Assembly: GCF_008014345.1 (NCBI RefSeq)
Contig: NZ_VPFL01000021.1
Span: forward strand, 1 to 51,438
Source: Pelomicrobium methylotrophicum
Lineage (GTDB): Bacteria; Pseudomonadota; Gammaproteobacteria; Burkholderiales; UBA6910
Direction of reading: 5' to 3'
DNA length: 51,438 nucleotides
In this document: positions 36,374 through 45,265 of the stretch, one piece after another
How positions within the stretch are numbered: the first letter of the stretch is position 1
Layout of the letters: every line of letters starts with the position of its first letter
Translations under genes and position numbers: made by a program
Notes under the pieces: model-generated
Told to the model about the DNA's origin: nothing
Databases searched by the model: none
The model's input: only the letters and a program-made list of their open reading frames with translations

Positions 36374-37251
36374 CGATGGTGACCCGCTGCCCCGCGTGCA
36401 GCACGATGTTCAAGATTACTCCGGAGCAGCTCCGGGCACGAGGCGGCCAGGTGCGCTGCGGCCGCTGCCGGCAGGTGTTCAACGCGCTCGACACGCTGGC
36501 GATTCTGCCTGAACCGTCGCCGGCGGTGCCCCCGGATTCCTCGATGGAGCAGGCTGCCCCGCCGCCGAATCCATCGCAGGAAGCGCAGCCGCCCGCCGCC
36601 GCACCGGTGCCGCCAGCCGAGCAGGGCGCTGAGAACGTGCAGAGGGCCGAAGCGGCGGAACCCCTAAAGCTCGACGAAGAGCGCAAGACCCCGCCGCCGG
36701 TGAAGGACCGGAGGCGAGACGAGGAGACGCTGTCGGCCGGCGGGTTGCTCGAAGAGCCTCGCTCGCCCCGGCGTCGCGCGTCCCTCGGTTGGGGCATCGG
36801 CGCGGCGGTGTTGCTGCTGACGCTGGCGGGGCAGCTCGCGTACCTGTTCCGCACCGAGCTGGCGGCGCTCTACCCCGACGCACGCCCCTACTTGGAGCAG
36901 GCCTGCGCCCATCTCGGCTGCGAGGTGCCCTTGCCCCGCAAGCCCCAGTTCATCCACATCGAACTTTCCGACCTGCAGGCAGACCCGGTGCGTCCCGAGC
37001 GCTTGACGCTCACCATGGCGCTGCGCAACCGCGCCCCCTTCCGTCAGGCGTTTCCTGCCATCGAGCTCACGCTCACCGACGACCAGAACCAGCCCCTCGC
37101 CCGGCGGGTGTTCCTGCCGCAGGATTACATGATCGACAGCGATGCCGTCGCGCGCGGCCTGGCATCGAATGCGGTGGCCGACATCCGGCTTCCCTTGGAG
37201 ACGGGCGACCTGCGGCCGAGCGGCTATCGCCTCTACGCGTTCTATCCCTGA
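36370..37251 (+). CDS. Zinc-ribbon and DUF3426 membrane protein
   Basis: A 293-residue protein. The N-terminal MJ0042-type zinc ribbon has Cys7, Cys10, Cys30 and Cys33, then comes a Pro/Ala/Glu-rich disordered region (about 48-135), one membrane segment (141-160) and a C-terminal DUF3426 domain, predicted extracytoplasmic. The function is unknown; it regularly follows prmA in betaproteobacteria. Its ATG overlaps the prmA stop. Confidence 0.88.
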   Translation: MTMVTRCPACSTMFKITPEQLRARGGQVRCGRCRQVFNALDTLAILPEPSPAVPPDSSMEQAAPPPNPSQEAQPPAAAPVPPAEQGAENVQRAEAAEPLKLDEERKTPPPVKDRRRDEETLSAGGLLEEPRSPRRRASLGWGIGAAVLLLTLAGQLAYLFRTELAALYPDARPYLEQACAHLGCEVPLPRKPQFIHIELSDLQADPVRPERLTLTMALRNRAPFRQAFPAIELTLTDDQNQPLARRVFLPQDYMIDSDAVARGLASNAVADIRLPLETGDLRPSGYRLYAFYP

Positions 37252-37369
37252 GCGCGGGGCGATGCGGCTGAAACCGCCCGCAGGCAGGGGGAAAGGATTT
37301 CAAATGGATTTTGCTCCGTGTTTGCGTTGCGTGCGTTTTTCTGCAGTGATCGCCTGAAGGCTCTTGTGG

Positions 37370-38461
37370 ATGGCCCTTAAAACCACCCCCCTTACCCATC
37401 TGCATCGTCAGCGGGGCGCTCGCCTGGTGGACTTTAGCGGCTGGGAGATGCCGCTGCACTACGGCTCCCAGATCGAGGAGCACCATCGCGTGCGTCGCGA
37501 TGCCGGCGTCTTCGACGTCTCCCACATGCTGCCGATCGACGTCGAGGGAGCCGCGGCGGAGGCGTTGCTCGCGCGGCTTCTGTCGAGCGGCGTGGAGCGG
37601 CTCGCCCGCCCCGGCGCGGCGCTCTATGCCTGCCTGCTCAACGAGCGCGGTGGCATCGTGGACGACGTGATTGTCTACCGGCGCGGCGGCTGCGCTTTCC
37701 GCATCGTGGTCAACGCCGGCCCGGCGGAAAAGGATCTCGCCTGGATCGACCGGCAGAGGGCGGCGTTGCCAGTGTCGACGCAGCCGCGCCGGGACCTGGC
37801 GATTCTGGCGGTGCAAGGGCCCCGAGCCTGCGAGCGCGCGGCTGCCGCGCTGCCCACGCTCGCGCCCGCCCTGCGGAACCTGGCCCGCTTCCAGGCGACA
37901 GAGGCGGACGGCGTGTTCGTTGCCCGCACGGGTTACACCGGCGAAGACGGCTACGAGCTGATGCTGCCCGCCGAGCGTGCCGAGGACGCGTGGCAGGCGC
38001 TACTGGCCGCAGGCGTAGCCCCGTGCGGGCTCGGTGCCCGCGACACGCTGCGGCTGGAGGCCGGGCTCAACCTGTACGGCCAGGATATGGACGAAGAAGT
38101 GACGCCTTTCGAATGCGGACTGGGGTGGACCGTGGACTTGAAGGGCGGGCGGGACTTCATCGGCCGTGACGCCCTGGCAGCCGCGCGCCCCCGCTGGCAG
38201 CGGCTGGGGCTGGTGCTCGCGGACAAGGGCGTGTTGCGGCATGGGCAGCGCGTCGAAACGGCGCTGGGTGATGGAATCATCACGAGCGGCGGCTTTGCGC
38301 CCACCCTGGGGCGTTCGATTGCGCTTGCGCGCCTGCCGCTCGGCCTCGTCCCGGGCGCGACCGTCGGCGTGGCGATTCGCGATAAAATGGCGACAGCCGT
38401 GTGCGTGCGACCGCCGTTCGTGCGCCATGGCGTGCCGAGCATCGCGGTCTCGAAGGCGTGA
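37370..38461 (+). CDS. gcvT: Aminomethyltransferase (glycine cleavage T protein)
   Basis: A 363-residue folate-dependent enzyme. LTHLHRQRGARLVDFSGWEMP at the start, FDVSHM near residue 50, GYTGEDGYEL near residue 187 and LRLEAGLNLYG near residue 225 are the T-protein hallmarks. It transfers the aminomethyl group from the H-protein arm to tetrahydrofolate, releasing ammonia. ATG 37370 has AAGG upstream; a TTG at 37364 is less likely. I looked for a glycine riboswitch in the 118-bp leader and saw none. Confidence 0.95.
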   Translation: MALKTTPLTHLHRQRGARLVDFSGWEMPLHYGSQIEEHHRVRRDAGVFDVSHMLPIDVEGAAAEALLARLLSSGVERLARPGAALYACLLNERGGIVDDVIVYRRGGCAFRIVVNAGPAEKDLAWIDRQRAALPVSTQPRRDLAILAVQGPRACERAAAALPTLAPALRNLARFQATEADGVFVARTGYTGEDGYELMLPAERAEDAWQALLAAGVAPCGLGARDTLRLEAGLNLYGQDMDEEVTPFECGLGWTVDLKGGRDFIGRDALAAARPRWQRLGLVLADKGVLRHGQRVETALGDGIITSGGFAPTLGRSIALARLPLGLVPGATVGVAIRDKMATAVCVRPPFVRHGVPSIAVSKA

Positions 38462-38487
38462 CCATGTCCGAGAAGGAGAAAGAACCC

Positions 38488-38877
38488 ATGACTGCACCTG
38501 ACCATCTTCGCTACACCAAGACCCACGAATGGGCGCGCCTCGACGATGACGGCCTGGTGGCTGTGGGAATCACCGACCACGCGCAGGAGCAGCTCGGCGA
38601 TATGGTCTACGTGGAGTCGCCCGAAGTGGGCAAGGCCGTGAGCGCGGGAGCCGAGTGCGCGGTGGTGGAGTCGGTGAAGGCGGCGGCCGACGTCTACGCG
38701 CCCGTGGGCGGCACGGTAGTGGCGGTAAACGAGATCCTGGAAGCGCATCCCGAGAAGTTGAATCAGGACCCCTATGGAACCTGGATCTTCAAGCTCAGGC
38801 CGAACAACGCCGACGACTTGAAGCGCTTGTTGAGCGCCACCCAGTATCAATCCATGGTGGAGGCCGGCGAGGGCTGA
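38488..38877 (+). CDS. gcvH: Glycine cleavage H protein
   Basis: A 129-residue lipoyl carrier. YTKTHEWARL opens the domain, and Lys64 in ESVKAA is the lipoylation site. ATG 38488 is chosen because AAGGAG lies about ten bases upstream; an ATG at 38464 in frame would add eight charged residues and has no ribosome site. It shuttles intermediates among P, T and L proteins. Confidence 0.95.
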   Translation: MTAPDHLRYTKTHEWARLDDDGLVAVGITDHAQEQLGDMVYVESPEVGKAVSAGAECAVVESVKAAADVYAPVGGTVVAVNEILEAHPEKLNQDPYGTWIFKLRPNNADDLKRLLSATQYQSMVEAGEG

Positions 38878-38940
38878 CAGTGAAATGTGAGACGTGAGGC
38901 GGTCGACGCCGCGTTTTCCCGTTTTAACGCCTGACCCCCA

Positions 38941-40329
38941 ATGCCCTTCATTCCGCACACCGAACGCGACGTAGTCGAAATGTTGAAGGTCATCGGCGTC
39001 GATTCCGTCGATGCTTTGTTCGACGAAATCCCGTCCCATCTCAAGCTCGGCGCCCTTGCCGACCTGCCGCCGGCCCTCGGGGAAGCGCAGATGACCCGGC
39101 TCATGCTGGAGCGGGCCGAAAGCGATGGCCGCTATCTCAACTTCTGCGGTGCTGGCGCCTACGAGCATTTCATTCCCGCCGCCGTCTGGCAGCTCGTGAC
39201 CCGCGGGGAAATCTACTCGGCCTACACGCCGTACCAGGCGGAGGCGAGCCAGGGGACGCTGCAGCTTCTCTACGAGTACCAATCCATGATGTGTGCGCTG
39301 ACCGCCATGGAGGTGTCCAACGCCAGTCTCTACGACGGTGCCTCGGCGCTCGGGGAGGCGGTGCTCATGGCGGTGCGCTTGCACCGCGGCGGCTACCGGG
39401 TCCTGATGCCCCGCTCGGTTCATCCCGCCTACCGGACGGTGGCGCGGACGCTGACGCGCCCCCAGGGCATCGAGCTCGTCGAGGTGCCGTTTGAGCAACG
39501 CAGTGGCCGCACTGACCTGCAAGCGCTTGAGGCCATCGACACCGCGGACTGCGCCGCATTGGTGGTTCCGCAGCCCAACTATTTCGGCGTGCTGGAAGAC
39601 GCCGACGCCCTGTGCCGCTTCGCCAAATCGCGTGGCCTGCTCGTCATTGCCCTCGTGAACCCGATCGCACTGGCGCTCTTGAAGCCGCCGGGCGAGTGGG
39701 ACGGGGGCGGCGCCGACATCGCCGTGGGTGATGGGCAACCTCTGGGCCTGCCCCTTTCCGGCGGAGGCCCCTACTTCGGCTTCATGACCTGCCGCCAGGC
39801 CCTGGTGCGCCAGCTTCCGGGGCGGCTCGTCGGCGCCACCGTGGACCGGGACGGGCGCCGCGGCTTCGCGCTCACCCTGCAGGCACGGGAACAACACATC
39901 CGCCGCTCGAAAGCCACCTCCAATATCTGCACCAACCAGGGCTTGGCGGTGGCCGCGGCCACCGTGTACATGGCGCTACTGGGGCCGGAGGGGTTGCGCC
40001 GCGTGGCCGCCCGCTGCCACGCCAACGCGCGTCAGCTGGAGCGGTTGCTCGCCGCCGTGCCGGGCGTCGAGCGGCTGTTCGACGGGCCCGTGTTCCACGA
40101 GATGGCCTTTCGCGTGGCGGCCCCGACCACCGATGTGCTGCGGGCGCTGGAGGCCCAGGGCATCCTGGGTGGTGTCGAGCTGGCCCCTGACTACCCCGAA
40201 CTCGGGCACGGGCTGCTCATCTGCACCACCGAGACCAAAGAGGAGGACGATTTGAAGCGCCTGGCCGAGCACCTGGAACGCATTCTCGGCAAGCGCATCA
40301 AGCTTCCGCCTTGTGCGATGAAAACGTAA
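38941..40329 (+). CDS. gcvPA: Glycine dehydrogenase (decarboxylating) subunit 1
   Basis: A 462-residue subunit of the split P protein. The opening [18 protein letters not shown], then [20 protein letters not shown] and TSNICTNQ are typical. It pairs with gcvPB to decarboxylate glycine and load the H protein. No Shine-Dalgarno sequence is visible before its ATG. The split P protein is the arrangement of many bacteria, in contrast to the single GcvP of E. coli. Confidence 0.94.
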   Translation: MPFIPHTERDVVEMLKVIGVDSVDALFDEIPSHLKLGALADLPPALGEAQMTRLMLERAESDGRYLNFCGAGAYEHFIPAAVWQLVTRGEIYSAYTPYQAEASQGTLQLLYEYQSMMCALTAMEVSNASLYDGASALGEAVLMAVRLHRGGYRVLMPRSVHPAYRTVARTLTRPQGIELVEVPFEQRSGRTDLQALEAIDTADCAALVVPQPNYFGVLEDADALCRFAKSRGLLVIALVNPIALALLKPPGEWDGGGADIAVGDGQPLGLPLSGGGPYFGFMTCRQALVRQLPGRLVGATVDRDGRRGFALTLQAREQHIRRSKATSNICTNQGLAVAAATVYMALLGPEGLRRVAARCHANARQLERLLAAVPGVERLFDGPVFHEMAFRVAAPTTDVLRALEAQGILGGVELAPDYPELGHGLLICTTETKEEDDLKRLAEHLERILGKRIKLPPCAMKT

Positions 40330-40343
40330 CCCCCAAGGAGAAC

Positions 40344-40841
40344 ATGATGGTCACTTTCGCAGGCAATCCCATCACCCTCAATGGCAATTTTCCCACCGTC
40401 GGCGCCAAGGCGCTGCCGTTCACCCTGGTGAACAAAGACCTGAAAGACGTGTCGCTCCAGGACTTCGCGGGCAAACGGAAGGTGCTCTCCATCGTGCCGA
40501 GCCTCGACACGCCGACCTGCGCCAAGTCGGCGCGTGTGTTCAACGAGAAGGCTTCCAGCATGCCGAACACCGTGGTGCTGGTGATCTCGGCGGATCTGCC
40601 GTTCGCCCAGGCGCGCTTCTGCGGCGCTGAGGGCTTGAGCAACGTCATTACGCTCTCCACGCTGCGCGGGTCCGAGTTCAAGAAAAACTACGGCGTAGAA
40701 ATCGCGAGCGGGCCTCTGGCGGGCTTATGCGCCCGGGCGGTGTTGGTGCTGGACGAAAACGACGTGGTGAAGCATGCCGAACTCGTGTCCGAGATCAAGA
40801 ACGAGCCCAACTACGAGGCGGCGCTGGCGGCGCTGAAGTGA
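40344..40841 (+). CDS. tpx: Thiol peroxidase
   Basis: A 165-residue atypical two-Cys peroxiredoxin. The peroxidatic Cys59 lies in [12 protein letters not shown] and the resolving Cys93 in ARFCGAEG. It reduces hydroperoxides using thioredoxin. ATG 40344 follows CCAAGGAG; the second ATG is next to it. It lies between gcvPA (14 bp upstream) and gcvPB (overlapping start), so it is transcribed with glycine cleavage. Confidence 0.94.
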   Translation: MMVTFAGNPITLNGNFPTVGAKALPFTLVNKDLKDVSLQDFAGKRKVLSIVPSLDTPTCAKSARVFNEKASSMPNTVVLVISADLPFAQARFCGAEGLSNVITLSTLRGSEFKKNYGVEIASGPLAGLCARAVLVLDENDVVKHAELVSEIKNEPNYEAALAALK

Positions 40842-42301
40842 GCGTTTTTCCCGATGATCGCATGCTGATCTTCGAGCTGTCGCAGCCCGGTCGCCTGAAC
40901 ACGGCGTTGGCCCCCGAGTGGGTGGAGCCGGAAGACATCCCAGCCGCACTGCGTCGGTGCTCCGCCATCGCCCTGCCCGAGGTATCGGAGCTGGACGTGG
41001 TGCGCCATTACACGCGGCTATCGCAACGGAATTTCTCCATCGACACCCACTTCTATCCGCTGGGCTCCTGCACCATGAAATACAACCCGCGGGCGGCCGG
41101 GGCTCTTGCGATGTTGCCCCAATTCCTGGCGCGCCATCCGCGGGCACCTGAACGCACGGGTCAAGGCTTTCTCCGTTGTCTCTACGAGCTCCAGGAAATC
41201 CTGAAGGCGGTGACCGGCATGGCCGGCGTGAGCCTGGCGCCGATGGCAGGGGCCCAGGGCGAGTTTGCCGGTGTCGCGATGATCCGCGCCTACCACGAGG
41301 CCCGGGGCGATGGAGAGCGCACCGAAATCATCGTTCCCGACGCGGCCCACGGCACCAACCCGGCCACCGCCAGCATGTGCGGCTACACGGTGCGGGAAGT
41401 GCCCACCACGCGCGATGGAGACGTGGATCTGGATGCCCTTGCAGCCGCGGTGGGACCGAAGACGGCGGGACTCATGCTCACCAACCCCTCGACGCTCGGT
41501 GTGTTCGAGCGCCGCATCCTGGACATTCAGCGCCTGGTGCACGAGGCCGGGGGGCTGCTGTACTACGATGGCGCCAACCTGAACGCCATCCTGGGACGCG
41601 TGCGTCCTGGCGACATGGGCTTCGACGTGGTCCACGTGAACCTCCACAAGACTTTTGCGACACCCCATGGCGGAGGTGGCCCGGGCGCGGGGCCGGTGGG
41701 AGTGAGCGAGAAGCTCCTGCCGTTTCTGCCCGTGCCCATCGTAACGGAGGAAGGCGGAGGGCTTCGGCTTTTGACCGAGCGCGACCGGCCCCAGACCATC
41801 GGGCGCCTGTCCGCCCACCTGGGCAACGCGGGCGTGCTTCTTCGGGCTTACGTCTATGCCCGCATGTTGGGCGCGGAAGGCATGCGCCGGGTGTCCGCCT
41901 TCGCCGCCCTCAACGCCAATTACCTCATGGTGCGGCTCAGGCAGGCAGGGTTCGAGTTGGCGTATCCCAGCCGGCGCGCGGGCCACGAGTTCGTGGTCAC
42001 GCTCAAGCGCTTGAAGCAGGAGACCGGGGTGAGCGCCATGGATTTCGCCAAGCGGCTGCTCGACTACGGCTTTCACGCGCCCACCACCTATTTCCCTCTA
42101 CTTGTCCCCGAATGCCTGCTCATCGAGCCCAGTGAGACCGAGTCCAAGCAGACCCTGGATGCGTTCGTGGAGGCGATGGTCCAGGTGGCGCGGGAAGCGC
42201 GCGAAGACCCCGAGCGGGTCAAGACCGCGCCCCACACCCTTCCCGTGAAGCGGCTCGACGAGACGCGCGCCGCGCGCGTGCTCGACCTGCGATGGAAGTG
42301 A
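40838..42301 (+). CDS. gcvPB: Glycine dehydrogenase (decarboxylating) subunit 2
   Basis: A 487-residue PLP-binding subunit. The cofactor Lys271 is in [32 protein letters not shown] (71-85) and [13 protein letters not shown] (168-180) are the family signatures. GTG 40838 overlaps the tpx stop; ATG 40862 (MLIFELS) is the alternative. The frame is open upstream inside tpx. It ends the gcv operon just before the dgkA remnant. Confidence 0.94.
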   Translation: MSVFPDDRMLIFELSQPGRLNTALAPEWVEPEDIPAALRRCSAIALPEVSELDVVRHYTRLSQRNFSIDTHFYPLGSCTMKYNPRAAGALAMLPQFLARHPRAPERTGQGFLRCLYELQEILKAVTGMAGVSLAPMAGAQGEFAGVAMIRAYHEARGDGERTEIIVPDAAHGTNPATASMCGYTVREVPTTRDGDVDLDALAAAVGPKTAGLMLTNPSTLGVFERRILDIQRLVHEAGGLLYYDGANLNAILGRVRPGDMGFDVVHVNLHKTFATPHGGGGPGAGPVGVSEKLLPFLPVPIVTEEGGGLRLLTERDRPQTIGRLSAHLGNAGVLLRAYVYARMLGAEGMRRVSAFAALNANYLMVRLRQAGFELAYPSRRAGHEFVVTLKRLKQETGVSAMDFAKRLLDYGFHAPTTYFPLLVPECLLIEPSETESKQTLDAFVEAMVQVAREAREDPERVKTAPHTLPVKRLDETRAARVLDLRWK

Positions 42302-42314
42302 TCCGCCCGAGCGG

Positions 42315-42675
42315 CTGCGCTCAGGAAAAGCGGCTCCCAGGCACGTACAGGATGCCCTGTTCTACTTCCCGGACGGACTGAAGGCCGCGTACCGCTGGGG
42401 AAAAGCGTTCTCTGCCTCGGGGTCCGGGTCGCGTCGGTGCTGGCCCTCCGGGCCCTGTTCCTGCCCGCTTCGGGCACGGGCAAGCCCCTCATGGTGGCGA
42501 GCGTCTTACGGGTGCTCGTCGTGGCGCTGCTCAACTCCTCGATGGAAGCGGCGGTGGACCGGTGTCGCAGCAAAATCACCCCCTCGCCAAACGGGCCAAG
42601 GACATTGGCGGCGCGGCGGTGTTGGTGAGTGCGGTGAACGTCTCCGTCGTTTAGGCCTGCGTCATCCTCGGTTGA
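42315..42675 (+). pseudogene. dgkA: Diacylglycerol kinase (dgkA) pseudogene
   Basis: Three frames together give a DgkA protein. The first frame (to about 42420) reads QDALFYFPDGLKAAYRWGKAF. The second (about 42420-42566) reads RVLVVALLNSSMEAAVDR, the family signature with its catalytic Glu. The third (from 42568) reads HPLAKRAKDIGGAAVLV and then VNVSVV. The frame changes fit two single-base deletions, one of them a lost G in the GACCGG-TGTCGCAG stretch near 42562. Two Trp codons appear to have become stops (TAG 42652, TGA 42673). The gene cannot make a functional membrane kinase. Confidence 0.82.
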
Positions 42676-43060
42676 GTCCTGGTCGCCGGTTTCACCCGTT
42701 TCCCTGAACGCCTCCCGCCGGGAAACCGCGCACCCAGTGCAGGCTGTGGGGATGTGTTGACTCCACCTGTGACTGCGCCTCTTGAAGGACTTCGCTTCAG
42801 GATGCTCTGAGTTGAGAACTCGGGCTTCTTTGCTGAAATTTCCCTTCGCCGAGAAGCAAACTTCTATCAAATCATCAAGGTGCAGCTAAACAGGCAAGGC
42901 TCGGCTGTGGCTGCCACCGTTCTGGTTTTTCTCGCTGTTGTTGCTCCATGAGGAGACAAGTCTTTGTATTTTTGTGGTCTTCCTCAGCGGCATGAATATT
43001 GCGGAAAAGGGCTGCGCTCGAGCCGCAAAGGTTTGATTGTTTAACTACCAGGAGGAGTCA
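42676..43060. other. Gene-free stretch after the dgkA remnant
   Basis: No gene is recognised in these 385 bp. Base composition drops from GC-rich to mixed. A 6-bp inverted repeat TTGCGG (42999-43004) / CCGCAA (43023-43028) lies shortly before the ribosome site CCAGGAGGAG of the next gene. It presumably holds that gene's promoter; I could not place -35/-10 or sigma-54 elements. Confidence 0.5.
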
Positions 43061-43720
43061 ATGGCGTTCACCTACTTGAAGGGTCAATTGGAAGACTGGG
43101 TGGCTCAGCGGGAGCGGTGGGAAACTCGGCGTCAATTTGGTGCCGAAGGTCCAAATAACCGCCGGCTGTGGGTCTTGGCATGCATGGACGAGCGCTTGCC
43201 GGTGGATGAAGCGCTTGGCATCCGGTGCGACACGCCGGTCGGCGGTGGCGATGCCCATTTGTTCCGCAACGCTGGGGGCATTGTCACCGACGATGCCATT
43301 CGTTCGGCAATGCTGACAATCAACTTTTTTGGCACGCGGGAAATCGTGGTGCTGCAGCACACCGGCTGCGGGATGCTTTCAGCAAATGCGGCTGATCTTG
43401 AAAAGGCATTGCGTGACAAAGGAATTGACGTGGACAACGTGCCGATCGATCCCTCTTTGCCCGAACTCAAGCTCGAGAAGGGAGCGTTCGCAAAGTGGAT
43501 CGGAATGATGGATGACGTGGACTTGACCTGTATTAAGTGCGTCGAGCTTTTGCGCAACCATCCACTCATACCGAAAGATGTGGTGATCAGTGGCTGGATT
43601 TGGGAAACGGAATTCCGCAGGCTGCGCAAGCCAGATCCGAACGCGGCGACCAGAGCGGTCACCCAGGCGACGGCTGCCTCCATGAAGGTGAAGGGTAAAC
43701 AGCCTCCGCGCTGGTCATAG
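43061..43720 (+). CDS. Beta-carbonic anhydrase family protein, possible carbonyl sulfide hydrolase
   Basis: A 219-residue zinc enzyme. The metal ligands fit the beta-class: Cys41 and the Asp43-Arg45 dyad in CMDERL, and His100 and Cys103 in HTGCGM. GGGDAHLFRNAGG (61-73) is the conserved glycine-rich region. The short sequence, the DERLPVDEALGI stretch and the sulfur-gene context resemble what I recall of Thiobacillus COS hydrolase, a clade-D beta-carbonic anhydrase that turns COS into sulfide and CO2. Ordinary carbonic anhydrase activity is the alternative. The start at ATG 43061 has CCAGGAGGAG. Confidence 0.8.
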   Translation: MAFTYLKGQLEDWVAQRERWETRRQFGAEGPNNRRLWVLACMDERLPVDEALGIRCDTPVGGGDAHLFRNAGGIVTDDAIRSAMLTINFFGTREIVVLQHTGCGMLSANAADLEKALRDKGIDVDNVPIDPSLPELKLEKGAFAKWIGMMDDVDLTCIKCVELLRNHPLIPKDVVISGWIWETEFRRLRKPDPNAATRAVTQATAASMKVKGKQPPRWS

Positions 43721-43728
43721 GCGACAAG

Positions 43729-43787
43729 GAGGGAGAGCGCGGGAGCGACCGACCAAGTTCGGGGCATGGACGCAAGCGCTCTCCCTC
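43729..43787 (+). terminator. Long inverted repeat after the carbonic-anhydrase-like gene
   Basis: A perfect 12-bp inverted repeat, GAGGGAGAGCGC (43729-43740) and GCGCTCTCCCTC (43776-43787), has a 35-nt spacer and is followed by TTT. It begins eight bases after the stop. The short T-run makes it a weak terminator or an mRNA-stabilising hairpin. Confidence 0.5.
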
Positions 43788-43823
43788 TTTCGGGAGTCTT
43801 CAACAGAGGAGGGAAGCGATTCC

Positions 43824-44039
43824 ATGCCCACGTACGATTATCGCTGCCTCGCCTGCAATGCCGTCTTCGAAGTTCAACAGCGGATACGCGCTCCTGGTCC
43901 AGTTTGTCCCGCCTGCGGCGGTGCGACGCAAAAATTGATTCTTTCCGCGCCGGCGATCCACGACTCCTCGGCCGTCGGAAGGGAATTGGCGATGAGGTCC
44001 CTACCCGAGTGCGGAAAGGGATGCCGCTGCTGCCCCTAG
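43824..44039 (+). CDS. FmdB-family zinc-ribbon protein
   Basis: A 71-residue protein that opens MPTYDYRCLACNAVFE, the FmdB start. The zinc ligands are Cys8, Cys11, Cys28 and Cys31. A second Cys cluster (CGKGCRCC) lies at the C-terminus, which is unusual and may bind a metal. Such proteins are proposed regulators or metal-binding adaptors; the function here is unknown. The start has GAGGAGGGAAG upstream. Confidence 0.82.
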   Translation: MPTYDYRCLACNAVFEVQQRIRAPGPVCPACGGATQKLILSAPAIHDSSAVGRELAMRSLPECGKGCRCCP

Positions 44040-44103
44040 GACAGGGCGCTGGGACGCGGACTGTAATTGCGCAAAGCGCTGCCATGGCTTGTGAGGGAGG
44101 AGT

Positions 44104-44526
44104 ATGAGAGGTTCCGCGGTCTTTTTGATAAAAGCGTCTCGTTGGGACTCCTTGGGTGTCACGGCCTCCTTGCTGTGCATCGCCCATTGCTTAGCGCTGC
44201 CGGTGATCGCAGTGGTATTGCCCATTTTGGCCTTGGCGGAGATCGCAACTCACAGGGTACTGGTGTTGATTGTTTTCCTGATGGGCATTCTTGCCTTCGT
44301 GTCCGGTTACAAAAGGCATCGGAAACGAGGCGTGTGGATCGGCTGCGTGCTGGGCGTGGGCATGCTCTTGACTGCTGTATTGCTGCCGGAGCAGCTAGTG
44401 AGTGAAGCGCTCGAGACAGTGCTCACGGTAGCAGGCGGAGCGGTAATGATCGTCTCGCATGTCGCTAACGCGCGATTCTGTCGCGTCTGTTTGAACTGCG
44501 GCGAAGGCGGCTGCGGCGCGGTGTGA
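44104..44526 (+). CDS. MerC-domain membrane protein
   Basis: A 140-residue protein with four membrane segments. A CxxxC pair (Cys25, Cys29 in LCIAHCLALP) lies in the first segment, the MerC hallmark for moving Hg(II). The C-terminus carries four more Cys (CRVCLNCGEGGC). No merA, merR or merP is present, so mercury transport is doubtful; MerC-domain proteins also occur in non-mercury contexts. The start follows GGGAGGAGT. Confidence 0.82.
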   Translation: MRGSAVFLIKASRWDSLGVTASLLCIAHCLALPVIAVVLPILALAEIATHRVLVLIVFLMGILAFVSGYKRHRKRGVWIGCVLGVGMLLTAVLLPEQLVSEALETVLTVAGGAVMIVSHVANARFCRVCLNCGEGGCGAV

Positions 44527-44619
44527 GAGTGACAAGACCTTCAAGCGGGGAGAGTGCGCTGACCAGCATTTGCGAGCGTGCCTTTCGGGAGTGCGAGAAG
44601 AGGGAGGAAGGAGAAAGAG

Positions 44620-45240
44620 ATGACGCGGCTATTGTGCACAACGGTCTTCCTCGGCGCCTTGTTTTTTTATTCTGTAGCCCAGGCCGAACCGCAGCCTAGG
44701 GAAACAAGCCGCGGCTTGGGTCTCGATGTGGCGGTCGGTCTGATGCATGTCTCGCCTCAGATCGACTCTCCAGCGATCGGCGCCGACGCCAGCACCGAGA
44801 CTAATCCGGTAGTCGGCCTGACGTACCATTTGAACGAAAGCATCGCGCTGAACACGGCACTCGGCATTACGCGGCATGAGTTTTCAGCGCCAGGCCTGGG
44901 GAACCTCGGCAAGGTCAGCCTTGCCCCGTTTCACGTGGTGGTCCAGTACCGTTTTCTGCCCGGGAGCGCCTTCAGGCCCTATGTGGGCGTGGGCGTCAAT
45001 CGCACCGTATTCTTCCGGCAAGGCGGTCCTGTGTTCTCCCTGCTGGAGGACTTCAAGTCCAGCACCGGGCCGGTCCTGCAAGCGGGCTTCGACTATGCCT
45101 TGGGCAAACAGTACTTCCTAAATTTGGATTTCAAGAAGTTCTACATCGACACCGACGTGGTCTTCAAAGGGGGCTCCAAGGTAGAGACTATTGGTTTGGA
45201 TCCCACAGTGATCAGCGCCGCCATCGGCTACCGCTTTTAG
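44620..45240 (+). CDS. ompW: OmpW-family outer-membrane protein
   Basis: A 206-residue protein. The signal peptide (about 22 residues) ends in AQA, and the eight-strand barrel includes LAPFHVVVQYRFLPG, RPYVGVGVN, QAGFDYALGKQYFLNLDFKKFYIDTDV and the terminal AIGYRF with C-terminal Phe. OmpW forms a narrow hydrophobic channel. ATG 44620 has GGAAGGAG; the frame is open 42 bases upstream without a ribosome site. Confidence 0.9.
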   Translation: MTRLLCTTVFLGALFFYSVAQAEPQPRETSRGLGLDVAVGLMHVSPQIDSPAIGADASTETNPVVGLTYHLNESIALNTALGITRHEFSAPGLGNLGKVSLAPFHVVVQYRFLPGSAFRPYVGVGVNRTVFFRQGGPVFSLLEDFKSSTGPVLQAGFDYALGKQYFLNLDFKKFYIDTDVVFKGGSKVETIGLDPTVISAAIGYRF

Positions 45241-45265
45241 ACGTCCCGCAGCGAAGGAGCTAGCC

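Noticed and set aside
37252-37369. Glycine riboswitch before gcvT
   Set aside because: The leader lacks the tandem aptamer core motifs and is short.
42088-42870. 260-codon minus-strand frame across the gcvPB end and the dgkA remnant
   Set aside because: It crosses two plus-strand features with real homology and shows no recognisable protein sequence.
44104-44526. Mercury-resistance operon
   Set aside because: Only a MerC-domain protein is present; no merR, merT, merP or merA nearby.
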